A DNA stretch of 64,000 bases from Ruegeria sp. 6PALISEP08 (GTDB lineage: Bacteria; Pseudomonadota; Alphaproteobacteria; Rhodobacterales; Rhodobacteraceae): assembly GCF_001238295.1 (NCBI RefSeq), contig NZ_LGXZ01000001.1:186001-250000 (forward strand), given 5' to 3'. Below the pieces are notes generated by a model. It was not told the origin of the DNA. It ran no database searches and saw nothing but the letters and a program-made list of their open reading frames with translations. This document shows positions 16,857-25,275 of this stretch, one piece after another. Position numbers and translations under genes: made by a program. Each line of letters starts with the position of its first letter. Positions within the stretch are counted from its first letter, which is position 1.

Positions 16857-18124
16857 GGGAAAACCTCATCATGAGCAGAGAGTTCGGATGGTCTTCGCAA
16901 CTCTGAAATCAAAGCACGAAGGCAGACTAGGCAAGCGAGTATCAGAATGGGGAAGAACAACAGGCGAAGAGAAAAAACCGTGCTGTCTCGAAAGGCATCA
17001 AACAGGAAGGCAGGCGTGACGCCGATCCACATAGCTGCCGCCAGAAGGATACCCCACGGTCGCTGTGTCAGGACGCCGGCCCTCAGCAAAAACAGGGCCG
17101 CCATTGCAAGCAAAGCCGCTTCGTAGTGCCAAAGATATGGTGTCGACAACAAGATACCCAGAATGAGTACGGCAACCCGCAGATCAAAGCCAACTTTAAT
17201 GCTGCGCCATGCCAAGAAGACGGCGATTGCAGCCAGAGCAGTTATCAGCCACTGCAGGATCAATGCGAATAACTCGCCGAAACCAAGGCTTGCCAATAAA
17301 GAGTATGGGCTCACCATATAAGGGTTCGAACCGATACCGTCCCTGATTTTGTCGGCATGTACGGACATCATTTCCCGCAATTCCAACCAATATTCGGCGC
17401 CGAAAACCAGTGTTGCAAAGACGGATATCGCAATGGTCGTGATGACGGCTGAAGCAATTGTTCTCCAGGCTCCGCAAGCAATCAAAGCAACGGGGATCAG
17501 CAATCCCAACTGCGGTTTAAGCGTTAGCAAGCCAATGAAAATGCCAGCAAGAACATAGCGATGATCGCGAAGCGCAGCCAGCGCCGCCAAGAGCCCGGCT
17601 GTCCAAAGCGCAGCTGTTTGCCCCAAATACAGACTTGGAAGAAGAGCTGGCGGCAGGGCAAAGGCAAACCATACCGGTAGGATGCCACCGGAAAAGGGGC
17701 GGACGGCCAGAACCAGCGCCAGAATGGAGATGGCAGAGAAAACCGCCCAGGCTTGGGAAAAAGTCAGAGCGCCCAGCGGTTGCATGGCCAGCAGAAAAGC
17801 TGGTGGGTACAACCAGGGACCCCACTCGCCTTCCTTGTACGCCTGGTGGACATCGATCAATCGTTCGACATCAAATGCGGCCAGGGGCTCGCCCAGGTAA
17901 GCAAGCCGCCCGGCGGACCAGAAAACTTTGAAATCAAAGTTCAACGCCTGTTTCCCCTCAAGCGACAGCTGGTACCAAGCGGACCCTAGAAAGAACACAA
18001 ACAAAGCCAGCACAAATGCGGGTGCCAGCGTGCCGACTTGCCAACCACGTTGACCGTTAAAAACAGCCAAGTTCTCCTCTGCGCTCGAGGCACTTGAGGG
18101 TATAGACGTGTTTCGGTCACGCAT
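16853..18124 (-). CDS. GT87/DUF2029-like polytopic membrane protein
   Basis: A 423-residue membrane protein with about ten hydrophobic segments. The motif DFKVFWSAGRLAYLGEPLAAFD, then WLYPPAFLLAMQPLGAL and TLKPQLGLLIPVALI, match the DUF2029/glycosyltransferase-87 group of polyprenol-dependent mannosyl- and arabinosyltransferases (GT-C fold). The early acid pair and KPQ motif support this group; the substrate is unknown. ATG 18124 has AAGGAAAC upstream. It lies between ilvB (90 bp upstream) and ilvN (4-bp overlap), so it is expressed under the branched-chain amino-acid attenuator. No link to isoleucine/valine synthesis is evident. Confidence 0.7.
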   Translation of the reverse strand: MRDRNTSIPSSASSAEENLAVFNGQRGWQVGTLAPAFVLALFVFFLGSAWYQLSLEGKQALNFDFKVFWSAGRLAYLGEPLAAFDVERLIDVHQAYKEGEWGPWLYPPAFLLAMQPLGALTFSQAWAVFSAISILALVLAVRPFSGGILPVWFAFALPPALLPSLYLGQTAALWTAGLLAALAALRDHRYVLAGIFIGLLTLKPQLGLLIPVALIACGAWRTIASAVITTIAISVFATLVFGAEYWLELREMMSVHADKIRDGIGSNPYMVSPYSLLASLGFGELFALILQWLITALAAIAVFLAWRSIKVGFDLRVAVLILGILLSTPYLWHYEAALLAMAALFLLRAGVLTQRPWGILLAAAMWIGVTPAFLFDAFRDSTVFSLRLLFFPILILACLVCLRALISELRRPSELSAHDEVFP

Positions 18125-18214
18125 GTTTGTTTCCTTTCGGACTGCGCGCGGCAACGTCAGCGGGGCCAAAAATCGATCTACAGATCGCTTCGACAAACGC
18201 CGCCACGAGAACGG

Positions 18215-19966
18215 TCAAACCAGCACGGCGCCGCCAGCCTGAATCACGCCCTGCGTTTCCGCTTCACCCAGCAGCATCTCGTTATGCGCCTTGCCTGACG
18301 GGATCATGGGGAAGCAGTTCTCGTGCTTTTCAACCAGACAATCGAAGATCACCGGACCGTCATAGTTGATCATCTCCATGATCGCATCGTCCAGATCGGC
18401 GGGGTCGTTGCACAGGATGCCCTTGGCACCAAAGGCCTCAGCCAGCTTGACGAAATCGGGCAGGGCTTCGGACCAGGAATGCGAATACCGCTCGCCATGC
18501 AGCAATTCCTGCCACTGACGCACCATGCCCAGGCGTTCGTTGTTCAGGATGAACTGTTTGACAGGCAGGCGGTACTGAATGGCGGTGCCCATTTCCTGCA
18601 TGTTCATCAGCCACGACGCCTCACCGGCCACGTTGATGACCAGCGCGTCCGGATGTGCCATCTGCACACCGATAGAGGCCGGGAAGCCATAGCCCATAGT
18701 ACCCAGACCGCCCGAAGTCATCCAGCGGTTGGGGTCTTCGAAGCCAAGATATTGCGCGGCCCACATCTGGTGCTGACCGACCTCGGTGGTGATGTAACGG
18801 TCGTGCTTTTTCGTCAGTTCTTCAAGACGTTGCAGGGCGTATTGCGGTTTGATGGACTTTTCACTGTTGGTGAAGGCCAGACAGTTGATCTTGCGCCATT
18901 CCCCAATCTGCGCCTGCCATTGCTTGATGGCCGCCGCATCGGTTTTTCGCCCGCGCGCTTTCCAGACCTTCAGGATGTCTTCCAGCACATGGGCCACGTC
19001 ACCAACAATCGGGATGTCCACGCGGATCACCTTGTTGATGGACGAGGGATCAATGTCGATATGCGCTTTCTTCGAATTCGGCGAGAATGCATCGATGCGA
19101 CCGGTGATCCGGTCATCAAACCGTGCGCCGATATTGATCATCAAGTCGCAGTCATGCATCGCCAGGTTGGCCTCATACAGACCATGCATCCCCAGCATCC
19201 CCAGCCAGTTCTCACCCGATGCCGGATAGGCGCCCAGGCCCATTAGGGTTGAGGTGATCGGAAAGCCGGTGCCATCCACCAGTTCACGCAGTAACTGGCT
19301 GGCCGCAGGGCCCGAATTGATGACGCCGCCGCCGGTGTAGAATACCGGCTTCTTGGCGGTTTCCATCGCGGCGACCAGTTCGGTGATCACTTCCAGATCG
19401 CCTTTGACCACGGGCTGATAATGCGACGTCGACGGCTTTGGCGAGGTATACTCGCCATTGGCGAACTGTACGTCCTTGGGGATATCGATCAGCACCGGGC
19501 CGGGCCGGCCCGAGGTGGCGACGTGGAAGGCTTCGTGCATGGTTTCGGCCAGCGAATCCGTGTCTTTCACCAGCCAGTTATGCTTGGTGCAGGGTCGGGT
19601 GATGCCAACTGTGTCAGCTTCCTGAAACGCGTCCGAACCGATCATGAAGGTCGGAACCTGACCCGTCAGAACAACCAGCGGGATCGAGTCCAGCAGCGCA
19701 TCGGTCAGGCCGGTGACGGCGTTGGTTGCCCCGGGGCCTGATGTAACAAGTGCTACGCCGGGTTTTCCGGTCGAACGGGCATAGCCCTCGGCAGCATGGA
19801 TCGCGCCCTGTTCGTGACGCACCAGAATGTGGCGAATGTCATTCTGCAGAAAGATCTCATCATAGATCGGTAGGACGGCGCCACCGGGGTATCCGAATAC
19901 CGTGTCCACGCCCTGATCCTTGAGGGCCTGAACCACCATCTTTGCGCCGGTCATCTCACGTGTCAT
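18215..19966 (-). CDS. ilvB: Acetolactate synthase catalytic (large) subunit
   Basis: A 583-residue ThDP-, FAD- and Mg-dependent enzyme that condenses pyruvate with pyruvate or 2-oxobutyrate, the first committed step to valine, leucine and isoleucine. Motifs: VFGYPGGAVLPIYDEIF with the ThDP-activating Glu (HEQGAIHAAEGYARS), GPGATNAVTGLTDAL, the FAD region, and the C-terminal ThDP/Mg motif (VINVAGEASWLMNMQE with LNNERLGMVRQWQ). ATG 19966 (MTREMTGAKMVVQALKDQ) is preferred over a TTG at 20008 that falls inside the attenuator's T tract; GGAG precedes it. First structural gene of an attenuated operon. Confidence 0.96.
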   Translation of the reverse strand: MTREMTGAKMVVQALKDQGVDTVFGYPGGAVLPIYDEIFLQNDIRHILVRHEQGAIHAAEGYARSTGKPGVALVTSGPGATNAVTGLTDALLDSIPLVVLTGQVPTFMIGSDAFQEADTVGITRPCTKHNWLVKDTDSLAETMHEAFHVATSGRPGPVLIDIPKDVQFANGEYTSPKPSTSHYQPVVKGDLEVITELVAAMETAKKPVFYTGGGVINSGPAASQLLRELVDGTGFPITSTLMGLGAYPASGENWLGMLGMHGLYEANLAMHDCDLMINIGARFDDRITGRIDAFSPNSKKAHIDIDPSSINKVIRVDIPIVGDVAHVLEDILKVWKARGRKTDAAAIKQWQAQIGEWRKINCLAFTNSEKSIKPQYALQRLEELTKKHDRYITTEVGQHQMWAAQYLGFEDPNRWMTSGGLGTMGYGFPASIGVQMAHPDALVINVAGEASWLMNMQEMGTAIQYRLPVKQFILNNERLGMVRQWQELLHGERYSHSWSEALPDFVKLAEAFGAKGILCNDPADLDDAIMEMINYDGPVIFDCLVEKHENCFPMIPSGKAHNEMLLGEAETQGVIQAGGAVLV

Positions 19967-20006
19967 CTGCTTTGCTCCGTTCGCGACATGTGTCTTGCGT
20001 TCTGCC

Positions 20007-20035
20007 AAAAAAAAGCCCCCGAGATTTTCGGAGGC
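20007..20035 (-). terminator. ilvB attenuator terminator
   Basis: On the minus strand an 8-bp stem GCCUCCGA / UCGGGGGC (one G·U pair) with a five-base loop runs directly into eight U residues, about 40 bases before the ilvB start. It is an intrinsic terminator located between the leader peptide and ilvB. Confidence 0.88.
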
Positions 20036-20076
20036 GCATGGGTTCGATTATGGTTTTCCGTTACCGGCCCATGCGC
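20034..20076 (-). promoter_or_regulatory. ilvB antiterminator hairpin
   Basis: Two 9-base segments, GCGCATGGG (20076–20068, overlapping the last leader codons) and CCCATGCGC (20042–20034), are exact complements. The second reaches into the left arm of the terminator, so the two structures exclude each other. A ribosome stalled on the Leu/Val/Ile codons would leave the first segment free and favour read-through; a ribosome at the leader stop would mask it and favour termination. Confidence 0.8.
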
Positions 20077-20108
20077 GTTTTTCCTACGATTACGACTAGC
20101 GTTTTCAT
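20061..20108 (-). CDS. ilv operon leader peptide
   Basis: A 15-codon ORF, MKTLVVIVGKTRMGR, starts at ATG 20108 behind AAGGAG. Residues 4–8 are Leu-Val-Val-Ile-Val, exactly the end products of the operon, and the stop is followed by an antiterminator/terminator pair. This is the classic design of a branched-chain amino-acid attenuation leader. It acts by ribosome stalling, not as a stable protein. Confidence 0.88.
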   Translation of the reverse strand: MKTLVVIVGKTRMGR

Positions 20109-20389
20109 CGCCAGAGGCTCCTTCTTTGCGTGCAGGGACATTATGATCGAGGGGAAGGGTCGTCAACAGGCAAAATCGCAAATTTCCTGTCTTGGCGGCG
20201 GTATTTTGCGACATTTTATTGCGCAGATTGCCGCATGTTGGGAACTTCTGGGAAAACGCGGTTCGATTTTCTGGTTTTGAGGTTGCGTTTGGGGGTCTGA
20301 AAGCGTCAAGGCGATGTCTGAAACTGGCATGATCCACGCAAGTGACTGCGCCACGCTGACCCTGAGGGAACACACGAGGGAGGCGGAAA

Positions 20390-21235
20390 ATGCTGCAAGA
20401 TTTGTTAGATCTTGGACGTTACCCGATCGATTGCCCAGGCTCGCCAGCTTATGACCGATTGATCGAGGAACTGAGGCAGGAGTTGGAACAAGATGGATGC
20501 GCGGTTCTGCCGGGGTTCGTGCATGAAAAAGGCATTGATCTTTTGGTTGAAGAGGCGAACGCAGTCGCGTCCAAGGCACACCGCTCGTTCAGCCGCACAA
20601 ACGCGTATTTTACCAAGGACGACACGAGGTTTGGCATCGGTCATCCGATCCGCCGGTTCTATGAGCGCTCGAACGCTTTTGTGCCAGCGGACAGTTTCCC
20701 CAAGTCCGGCCCCTTGCGGCGGATTTACGAGTTCGAGGATTTTCTGCCTTTTATTCGGGATGCTCTGGATGAGCCTGCGGACCGTTTTTACCGTTACGAT
20801 GATCCGCTGGCAGATGTGATCGTCAACGTGGTGGAAGAAGGGCAGGGCTTTCCCTGGCATTTCGACACCAACAACTACACGGTGACACTGGCTATTCAGA
20901 ATGGTGAGGAAGGTGGCGCGTTCGAATACGTTCCCAATCTTCGCACCGCAGAGGATGAGAATTTTGCTCAGGTCGCCTCTGTCTTGGACGGGAACATGAC
21001 ACGCGTTCACCAGTTGAAGCTTCAACCCGGAGATTTGCAGATCTTCAAGGGGCGGTATTCACTCCATCGGGTCGCGCCGGTAACAGGGCAGCGCCGGCGC
21101 TATGTCGGGATATTCTCGTTTGTCGAGGCCGAGGGCATGTGTGGCGGAGTCGAGCGAACGCAGCAACTGTATGGGCGGGTGCTGCCGCACCATCATGAAC
21201 GTGCAGGTCTGCGCAATGACCAATTGCTGGACTAA
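20390..21235 (+). CDS. 2OG-Fe(II) dioxygenase-like protein
   Basis: A 281-residue soluble protein. The double-stranded β-helix metal triad appears as GFPWHFDTNNYTVTLAIQ (His-x-Asp) and the distal His in KGRYSLHRVAPVTGQRRR, followed by an Arg fit for 2-oxoglutarate. The N-terminal part (LRQELEQDGCAVLPGFV) resembles the entry strand of phytanoyl-CoA-type and ArpA-like oxygenases. It therefore likely hydroxylates a small molecule using 2-oxoglutarate; the substrate is unknown. GAGGGAGG lies ahead of the start. A VOC-family gene follows after 47 bp. Confidence 0.72.
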   Translation: MLQDLLDLGRYPIDCPGSPAYDRLIEELRQELEQDGCAVLPGFVHEKGIDLLVEEANAVASKAHRSFSRTNAYFTKDDTRFGIGHPIRRFYERSNAFVPADSFPKSGPLRRIYEFEDFLPFIRDALDEPADRFYRYDDPLADVIVNVVEEGQGFPWHFDTNNYTVTLAIQNGEEGGAFEYVPNLRTAEDENFAQVASVLDGNMTRVHQLKLQPGDLQIFKGRYSLHRVAPVTGQRRRYVGIFSFVEAEGMCGGVERTQQLYGRVLPHHHERAGLRNDQLLD

Positions 21236-21282
21236 GAGACCATCGCGGGTAATCTGAAGCTGTTTCCAGTTCGGAGCTTCAG

Positions 21283-21666
21283 ATGCCTGAGATCTTGCAA
21301 CTCACCCCTTTCGTGCTGTGTTCATCCTTGCAGAACCAGATCGATTTCTACTGTAACCGCTTGGGATTCACCTGTGGATTCAGACAGGACAATTACGCGT
21401 TTTTGTCGCTTGGGCCGGTGGCCATACGCTTGTTGGAATGCCCGCCGCGAGAGGATGGAAGGGCGTTGGGCGATGACCAGTCGTTTTACATTGATGTAGA
21501 CGATATAGACGGCCTTTTTGAAAGCCTGCGGGCCGGGCTGGCCGATTTGCCCGAGGGGCGCGTAAGGCCCCCGTTTGACCAACCTTATTTGCAGCGTGAG
21601 TTTCACGTTCTGGATGAAGACGGAACACTTGTGTTCTTTGGTCAGGGTATCAGACCCCGGGCGTGA
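21283..21666 (+). CDS. VOC (glyoxalase/bleomycin-resistance) family protein
   Basis: A 127-residue βαβββ protein: LQLTPFVLCSSLQNQIDFYC starts the first repeat, IRLLECPP ends it, and SFYIDVDDIDGLFESLRAGL plus REFHVLDEDGTLVFFGQ forms the second. The family holds glyoxalases, dioxygenases and drug-binding proteins; no catalytic set identifies which. Position behind the 2OG-oxygenase-like gene on the same strand suggests joint expression. Confidence 0.75.
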   Translation: MPEILQLTPFVLCSSLQNQIDFYCNRLGFTCGFRQDNYAFLSLGPVAIRLLECPPREDGRALGDDQSFYIDVDDIDGLFESLRAGLADLPEGRVRPPFDQPYLQREFHVLDEDGTLVFFGQGIRPRA

Positions 21667-21683
21667 ACACTCCCGCCCATTGT

Positions 21684-21699
21684 CGCCACGCCTGTGGCG
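21684..21699. terminator. Hairpin between convergent genes
   Basis: CGCCAC / GTGGCG stem with a GCCT loop lies between the VOC gene and the convergent response regulator. No T tract is present; a bidirectional stop is possible. Confidence 0.3.
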
Positions 21700-21750
21700 C
21701 GTCTCCCCTGGTTGGGCCAGGCAGCGCCACGCGCTGCGTGTGCGCGCAGA

Positions 21751-22398
21751 TCAGAAGCCGACGCCGGTGCCTTGCAGAACGCCGTGTTCCAGCGCATAGC
21801 GCGTCAGACCGGCTGTCGAGGAAATGCCCAGTTTGCGCTTGATATTCTTGCGGTGGGTTTCGACCGTACGCACCGAAATCTCAAGTGCCTGAGCGACCTC
21901 TTTGTTGGACTTGCCCTGTGCAAGTTCAAGCAGGATCGTCTGTTCGCGCCCGGTGAGTGCCTCGCGCGCGCTATCCCCTTTGGGTTTAAGCGATCCGCTG
22001 GCACCAGTGCACAGATATTGCTCACCCCGCATGACGGCGTCGATGGCCTGTTTAATCTCGTCCGTAGGCACATCCTTGAGAACATAGCCTTTTGCGCCGT
22101 GGCTGAGAGCCGTAGAAATATATTCCGGACTGTCATGCATCGACAGGATCAGAATGCATGTTGCGGGAAGGCGTTCCAGAATAATCTCCGTTGCGCTGAG
22201 ACCGCCAAGGCCGGGCATGTTCAGATCCATCAGGATCACGTCGGGGGCCAGATTGACGGCCTGGTCCACTGCAGCCTGACCACTGCCGAGGGTTCCGACC
22301 ACGTTAATGTCGTCATAACTTTCAAGGATCGACTGAATGCCCTCGGCCACCATCGGGTGGTCGTCAACGATAAGAACTCGGGTTCTGTCGGCGCTCAT
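21751..22398 (-). CDS. NarL/FixJ-family response regulator
   Basis: A 215-residue two-component regulator. The receiver has the acidic pair and phospho-acceptor (VLIVDDHPMVAEGI, PDVILMDLNMPGLGG) and Lys in GYVLKDVPTDEI. A LuxR-type helix-turn-helix closes the protein (REALTGREQTILLELAQGKS, NKEVAQALEISVRTVETHRK). The start overlaps the stop of the kinase gene by 4 bp, so kinase and regulator form one unit. The unit is divergent from the TRAP transporter, its probable target. Confidence 0.93.
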   Translation of the reverse strand: MSADRTRVLIVDDHPMVAEGIQSILESYDDINVVGTLGSGQAAVDQAVNLAPDVILMDLNMPGLGGLSATEIILERLPATCILILSMHDSPEYISTALSHGAKGYVLKDVPTDEIKQAIDAVMRGEQYLCTGASGSLKPKGDSAREALTGREQTILLELAQGKSNKEVAQALEISVRTVETHRKNIKRKLGISSTAGLTRYALEHGVLQGTGVGF

Positions 22399-23828
22399 GT
22401 GCCGGCCTTTCGGTTCGGAGTTGCATCTTCCTGCGGCGGAAGAAGGTGGCTCAGTGGCAGGCTGGCCTCGATAACCGTACCGCCACGCGGTCCGCGTGTT
22501 GACAGAATCCGTAGGGACCCGTCAAGCTGTTCGATACGTTCCTGCATATTGCGCAGACCGATGCCCGTGGTGGTGGTGCCGGACTCGGTGCGCAACCCAC
22601 GGCCATTGTCGGTGATCCGCATGGTCGCACCTTTCTTATGCCCGCGCAGGTCTATGATAACATGCGTGGCCCCTGAATGGCGTTCGATATTGGTCAGGGC
22701 TTCTTGTGCAATTCGGTAAAGGGCGATCTTGCTGTCCTGATCCAACCTGTTGCGGAACACCACGGTCGAGAATTCTGTCTCGATCCCGGTGCGGTCGCGG
22801 AAATCGTCGGTCAGAGCCTTCAGGGCGGGACCAAGACCCAGATCGTCCAGAACGCCGGGGCGCAAGTCGCGGCTGATGCGGCGAACCTCGGTAATGGCGG
22901 TGCCAAGGTGATCGATGCCTTTGTCCAGCGGATCGCGCGCGCCTGCACCATCGCCGCGCGACACGCGGCGGCGCGCATTGTCCAACGCATAGCGTACCCC
23001 GACCAGGATCTGGCTGATCCCGTCATGCAATTCGCGTGCAACCCGGCCGCGCTCTTCTTCCTGCGCATCAAACACCCGCTGGGTCAGTTCCTTCAGCTTG
23101 GCATCGGCCAGCCTGCGTTCGCGAATATTCAGCAACATGCCCGAGGCAAAAACAATGAGTACAGCGGCGACAACGATAGCGCCGATATACATGAAGGTTC
23201 GTCGCACACGGGCTTCGACCTCAGCCCGCGCGTTAGCAACCGTTGCGACAATATCGTCGATGAAGACACCAGTGCCCACGACCCAGCGCCAGTCTTGCAG
23301 CCCGACGACATAGGCAATCATCTGCGCCTCTTCCCCTGTCGAAGGTTTTTGCCACATGAAACTGTGCCAACCCGCCCCCTGACGGGCGAGGCGGATAAAT
23401 TCGTCAACGATGGGCGTGCCTTCGCTGTCGGTCAGACCCTCCCAATTCTGGTTGATGAACTGCGTCTGGCGTGGGCTGACCAAGTTGGTGCCGTCATAGT
23501 CGTAGACAAAGAAGAACCCATCCTGACCATAGATCATCGCCGAAAGAATCTGGGTGACGAGGTTTTTGGCCACTTCATCATTTGGCTCAGCCCGGCCGTA
23601 GATATACGCAAACCCGTTACGCGCCTGCGTGACGTAGTTTCGCAATTCTTCCTTCTTGGCCTCGATCAAGCTGCGTTCCAAAGCCTCGATTTCGCTTTCG
23701 GCGGTTTCGCGCGCCTCGTAAGCCACCACCACAGCGATTGCAGCCACGGTGAAGACAAGCGGGATTGCGGCCACCAGCGACAGTTTCTGTGCATAGGTCA
23801 GCGAGACCAGATGACGGAGTCTTTGCAT
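22395..23828 (-). CDS. Cache-domain sensor histidine kinase (HisKA_3)
   Basis: A 477-residue membrane kinase. A membrane helix (LSLVAAIPLVFTVAAIAVVV) and a second near residue 208 bracket a periplasmic single-Cache domain with AMIYGQDGFFFVYDYDGTNLV and DWRWVVGTGVFIDDI, the pattern of sCache_2 sensors of small organic acids. The phospho-acceptor is in RGRVARELHDGISQILVGVR and the ATPase in ITDNGRGLRTES…GIGLRNMQERI. ATG 23828 is chosen over an ATG 12 codons upstream. It probably senses the carboxylate handled by the adjacent TRAP system (inference). Confidence 0.9.
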   Translation of the reverse strand: MQRLRHLVSLTYAQKLSLVAAIPLVFTVAAIAVVVAYEARETAESEIEALERSLIEAKKEELRNYVTQARNGFAYIYGRAEPNDEVAKNLVTQILSAMIYGQDGFFFVYDYDGTNLVSPRQTQFINQNWEGLTDSEGTPIVDEFIRLARQGAGWHSFMWQKPSTGEEAQMIAYVVGLQDWRWVVGTGVFIDDIVATVANARAEVEARVRRTFMYIGAIVVAAVLIVFASGMLLNIRERRLADAKLKELTQRVFDAQEEERGRVARELHDGISQILVGVRYALDNARRRVSRGDGAGARDPLDKGIDHLGTAITEVRRISRDLRPGVLDDLGLGPALKALTDDFRDRTGIETEFSTVVFRNRLDQDSKIALYRIAQEALTNIERHSGATHVIIDLRGHKKGATMRITDNGRGLRTESGTTTTGIGLRNMQERIEQLDGSLRILSTRGPRGGTVIEASLPLSHLLPPQEDATPNRKAGT

Positions 23829-23961
23829 AATCGAATCGATACGCAAGCAGCGGCGAAAATGCAAAAGGAATGGCCCGGATCAGGAAAATACCCTGATAGC
23901 AGTGGCGTTCGACAGGATATTGCCCAATTTTCTGCGGCTATCCGTAAAAGAATGCGCTTCT

Positions 23962-23969
23962 CTACGTAG
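23962..23969. promoter_or_regulatory. CTACGTAG palindrome in the kinase–dctP divergent region
   Basis: A perfect 8-bp palindrome followed by TAGTAGGTA sits midway in the 244-bp region between the divergent kinase and dctP. It is a candidate site for the LuxR-type regulator encoded next door; this is inference from position and symmetry only. Confidence 0.3.
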
Positions 23970-24072
23970 TAGTAGGTATTTCCTTTCACATCTCTGTCAT
24001 TACGCTGGCCCGCACTGAATGCGACAGGTCCGGCTGTGCCGGATTGTGACTATGAAGGGGAGGAATACTCAT

Positions 24073-25155
24073 ATGGATCGTCGTTCATTTCTGAAAAAAT
24101 CCGCGTTGGGCGGCTCGGCAGCGGCAGCAACCGCTCTGGCGGCACCGGCTTATGCGCAGGGCCAGCGTACCCTGACCATGGTGACCTCATGGGGTCGCGG
24201 AGCTGCGGGCGTGTTCGACAGCGCACAGCGTTGTGCCGACAGCATCAATGCCATGTCGGATGGCAGCCTGAATGTCGATATCAAAGCCGCCGGCGAACTG
24301 GTTGGCGCGTTCGAAGTATTTGACGCGGTTTCGTCGGGTCAGGCCGACATGTATCACGCGGCTGACTATTACTTTGTGGGTCAGCACCCGGGCTATGCGT
24401 TCTTCACCGCTGTACCTTTCGGTATGACTGCGCAGGAGCAGGTGAACTGGTACTACCATGACGGCGGTATGGAACTGCATGATGAACTGGGCGAAATCTT
24501 TGGCCTGAAGTCCTTCCTGGCCGGTAACACTGGTGCACAGGCGGGCGGCTGGTTCTCGAAGGAAATCAACGGCCCCGAAGACTTCCAGGGTCTGAAGTTC
24601 CGTATGCCGGGTCTCGGTGGTCAGGCGTTGGGTAAACTGGGCGCATCGGTTCAGAACATTCCAGGTTCGGAAGTGTATCAGGCGCTGTCGTCCGGCGCGA
24701 TCGACGGGACCGAATGGATTGGTCCGTGGGCGGACGAGAAGATGGGCTTCCAGGAAATCACCAAGACGTTCTACACAGCAGGTTTCCACGAACCGGCAGC
24801 GGGTCTGTCCCTGGCGACCAACCGCGACGTGTTTGACGAGCTGTCGCCGGCACAGCAGAAGATCATCGAGATCGCAGCTGCCGAAGCGCATCAGTGGAAC
24901 CTGGCGCAATTCCTTGCCAACAACGGTGCCGCTCTGCAGCGTCTGCAGTCGGGTGGCGTCAAGGTTCTGGAATTCCCGGACAGCGTCTGGGATGCCTTCG
25001 GCCAAGCCAGCCAGGAAGTTCTGGACGAAAACATGAGCGATGAGCTGTTCAAGAAAATCCACGACAGCGCTATGTCCTCTATGGCTGCGTCGTCGGCGTG
25101 GCTGAACAAATCGTCGGGCGCTTACACCACTCAGCGTGACCGTGTTCGCGGCTAA
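24073..25155 (+). CDS. dctP: TRAP transporter solute-binding protein (DctP family)
   Basis: A 360-residue periplasmic binding protein. It starts MDRRSFLKKSALGG with a Tat-type twin-arginine signal ending AYAQ. It then shows TMVTSWGRGAAGVFDSAQRC, GELVGAFEVFDAVSSGQADM, the family Arg in GLKFRMPGLGGQALGKLG, and WIGPWADEKMGF. This branch resembles TakP-like 2-oxo-acid or lactate binders, so a monocarboxylate or 2-oxo acid is the likely ligand (inference). GAGGA lies nine bases before ATG 24073. It is separated from dctQ by a hairpin, which would favour higher expression of the binding protein. Confidence 0.92.
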   Translation: MDRRSFLKKSALGGSAAAATALAAPAYAQGQRTLTMVTSWGRGAAGVFDSAQRCADSINAMSDGSLNVDIKAAGELVGAFEVFDAVSSGQADMYHAADYYFVGQHPGYAFFTAVPFGMTAQEQVNWYYHDGGMELHDELGEIFGLKSFLAGNTGAQAGGWFSKEINGPEDFQGLKFRMPGLGGQALGKLGASVQNIPGSEVYQALSSGAIDGTEWIGPWADEKMGFQEITKTFYTAGFHEPAAGLSLATNRDVFDELSPAQQKIIEIAAAEAHQWNLAQFLANNGAALQRLQSGGVKVLEFPDSVWDAFGQASQEVLDENMSDELFKKIHDSAMSSMAASSAWLNKSSGAYTTQRDRVRG

Positions 25156-25178
25156 GCCTTTCTGATCCAAGGAAAACC

Positions 25179-25203
25179 GGTTCCCCCGCGCGGCGGGGGA
25201 ACC
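25179..25203 (+). terminator. Hairpin between dctP and dctQ
   Basis: Perfect 10-bp GC-rich stem GGTTCCCCCG / CGGGGGAACC with a five-base loop, followed by only three T residues. It probably attenuates or protects the dctP message while allowing some read-through to dctQM. Confidence 0.65.
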
Positions 25204-25275
25204 TTTCCCGTTGCGCTAAGGGGTATGGGCAAGCAACACTAATCCCACGTGCAACTGAGACGACCTGGGGACAAA

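Noticed and set aside
20008-20010. TTG start for ilvB at 20008
   Set aside because: It lies inside the attenuator T tract, so it would be within the terminator; ATG 19966 has a ribosome site and fits the family N-terminus.
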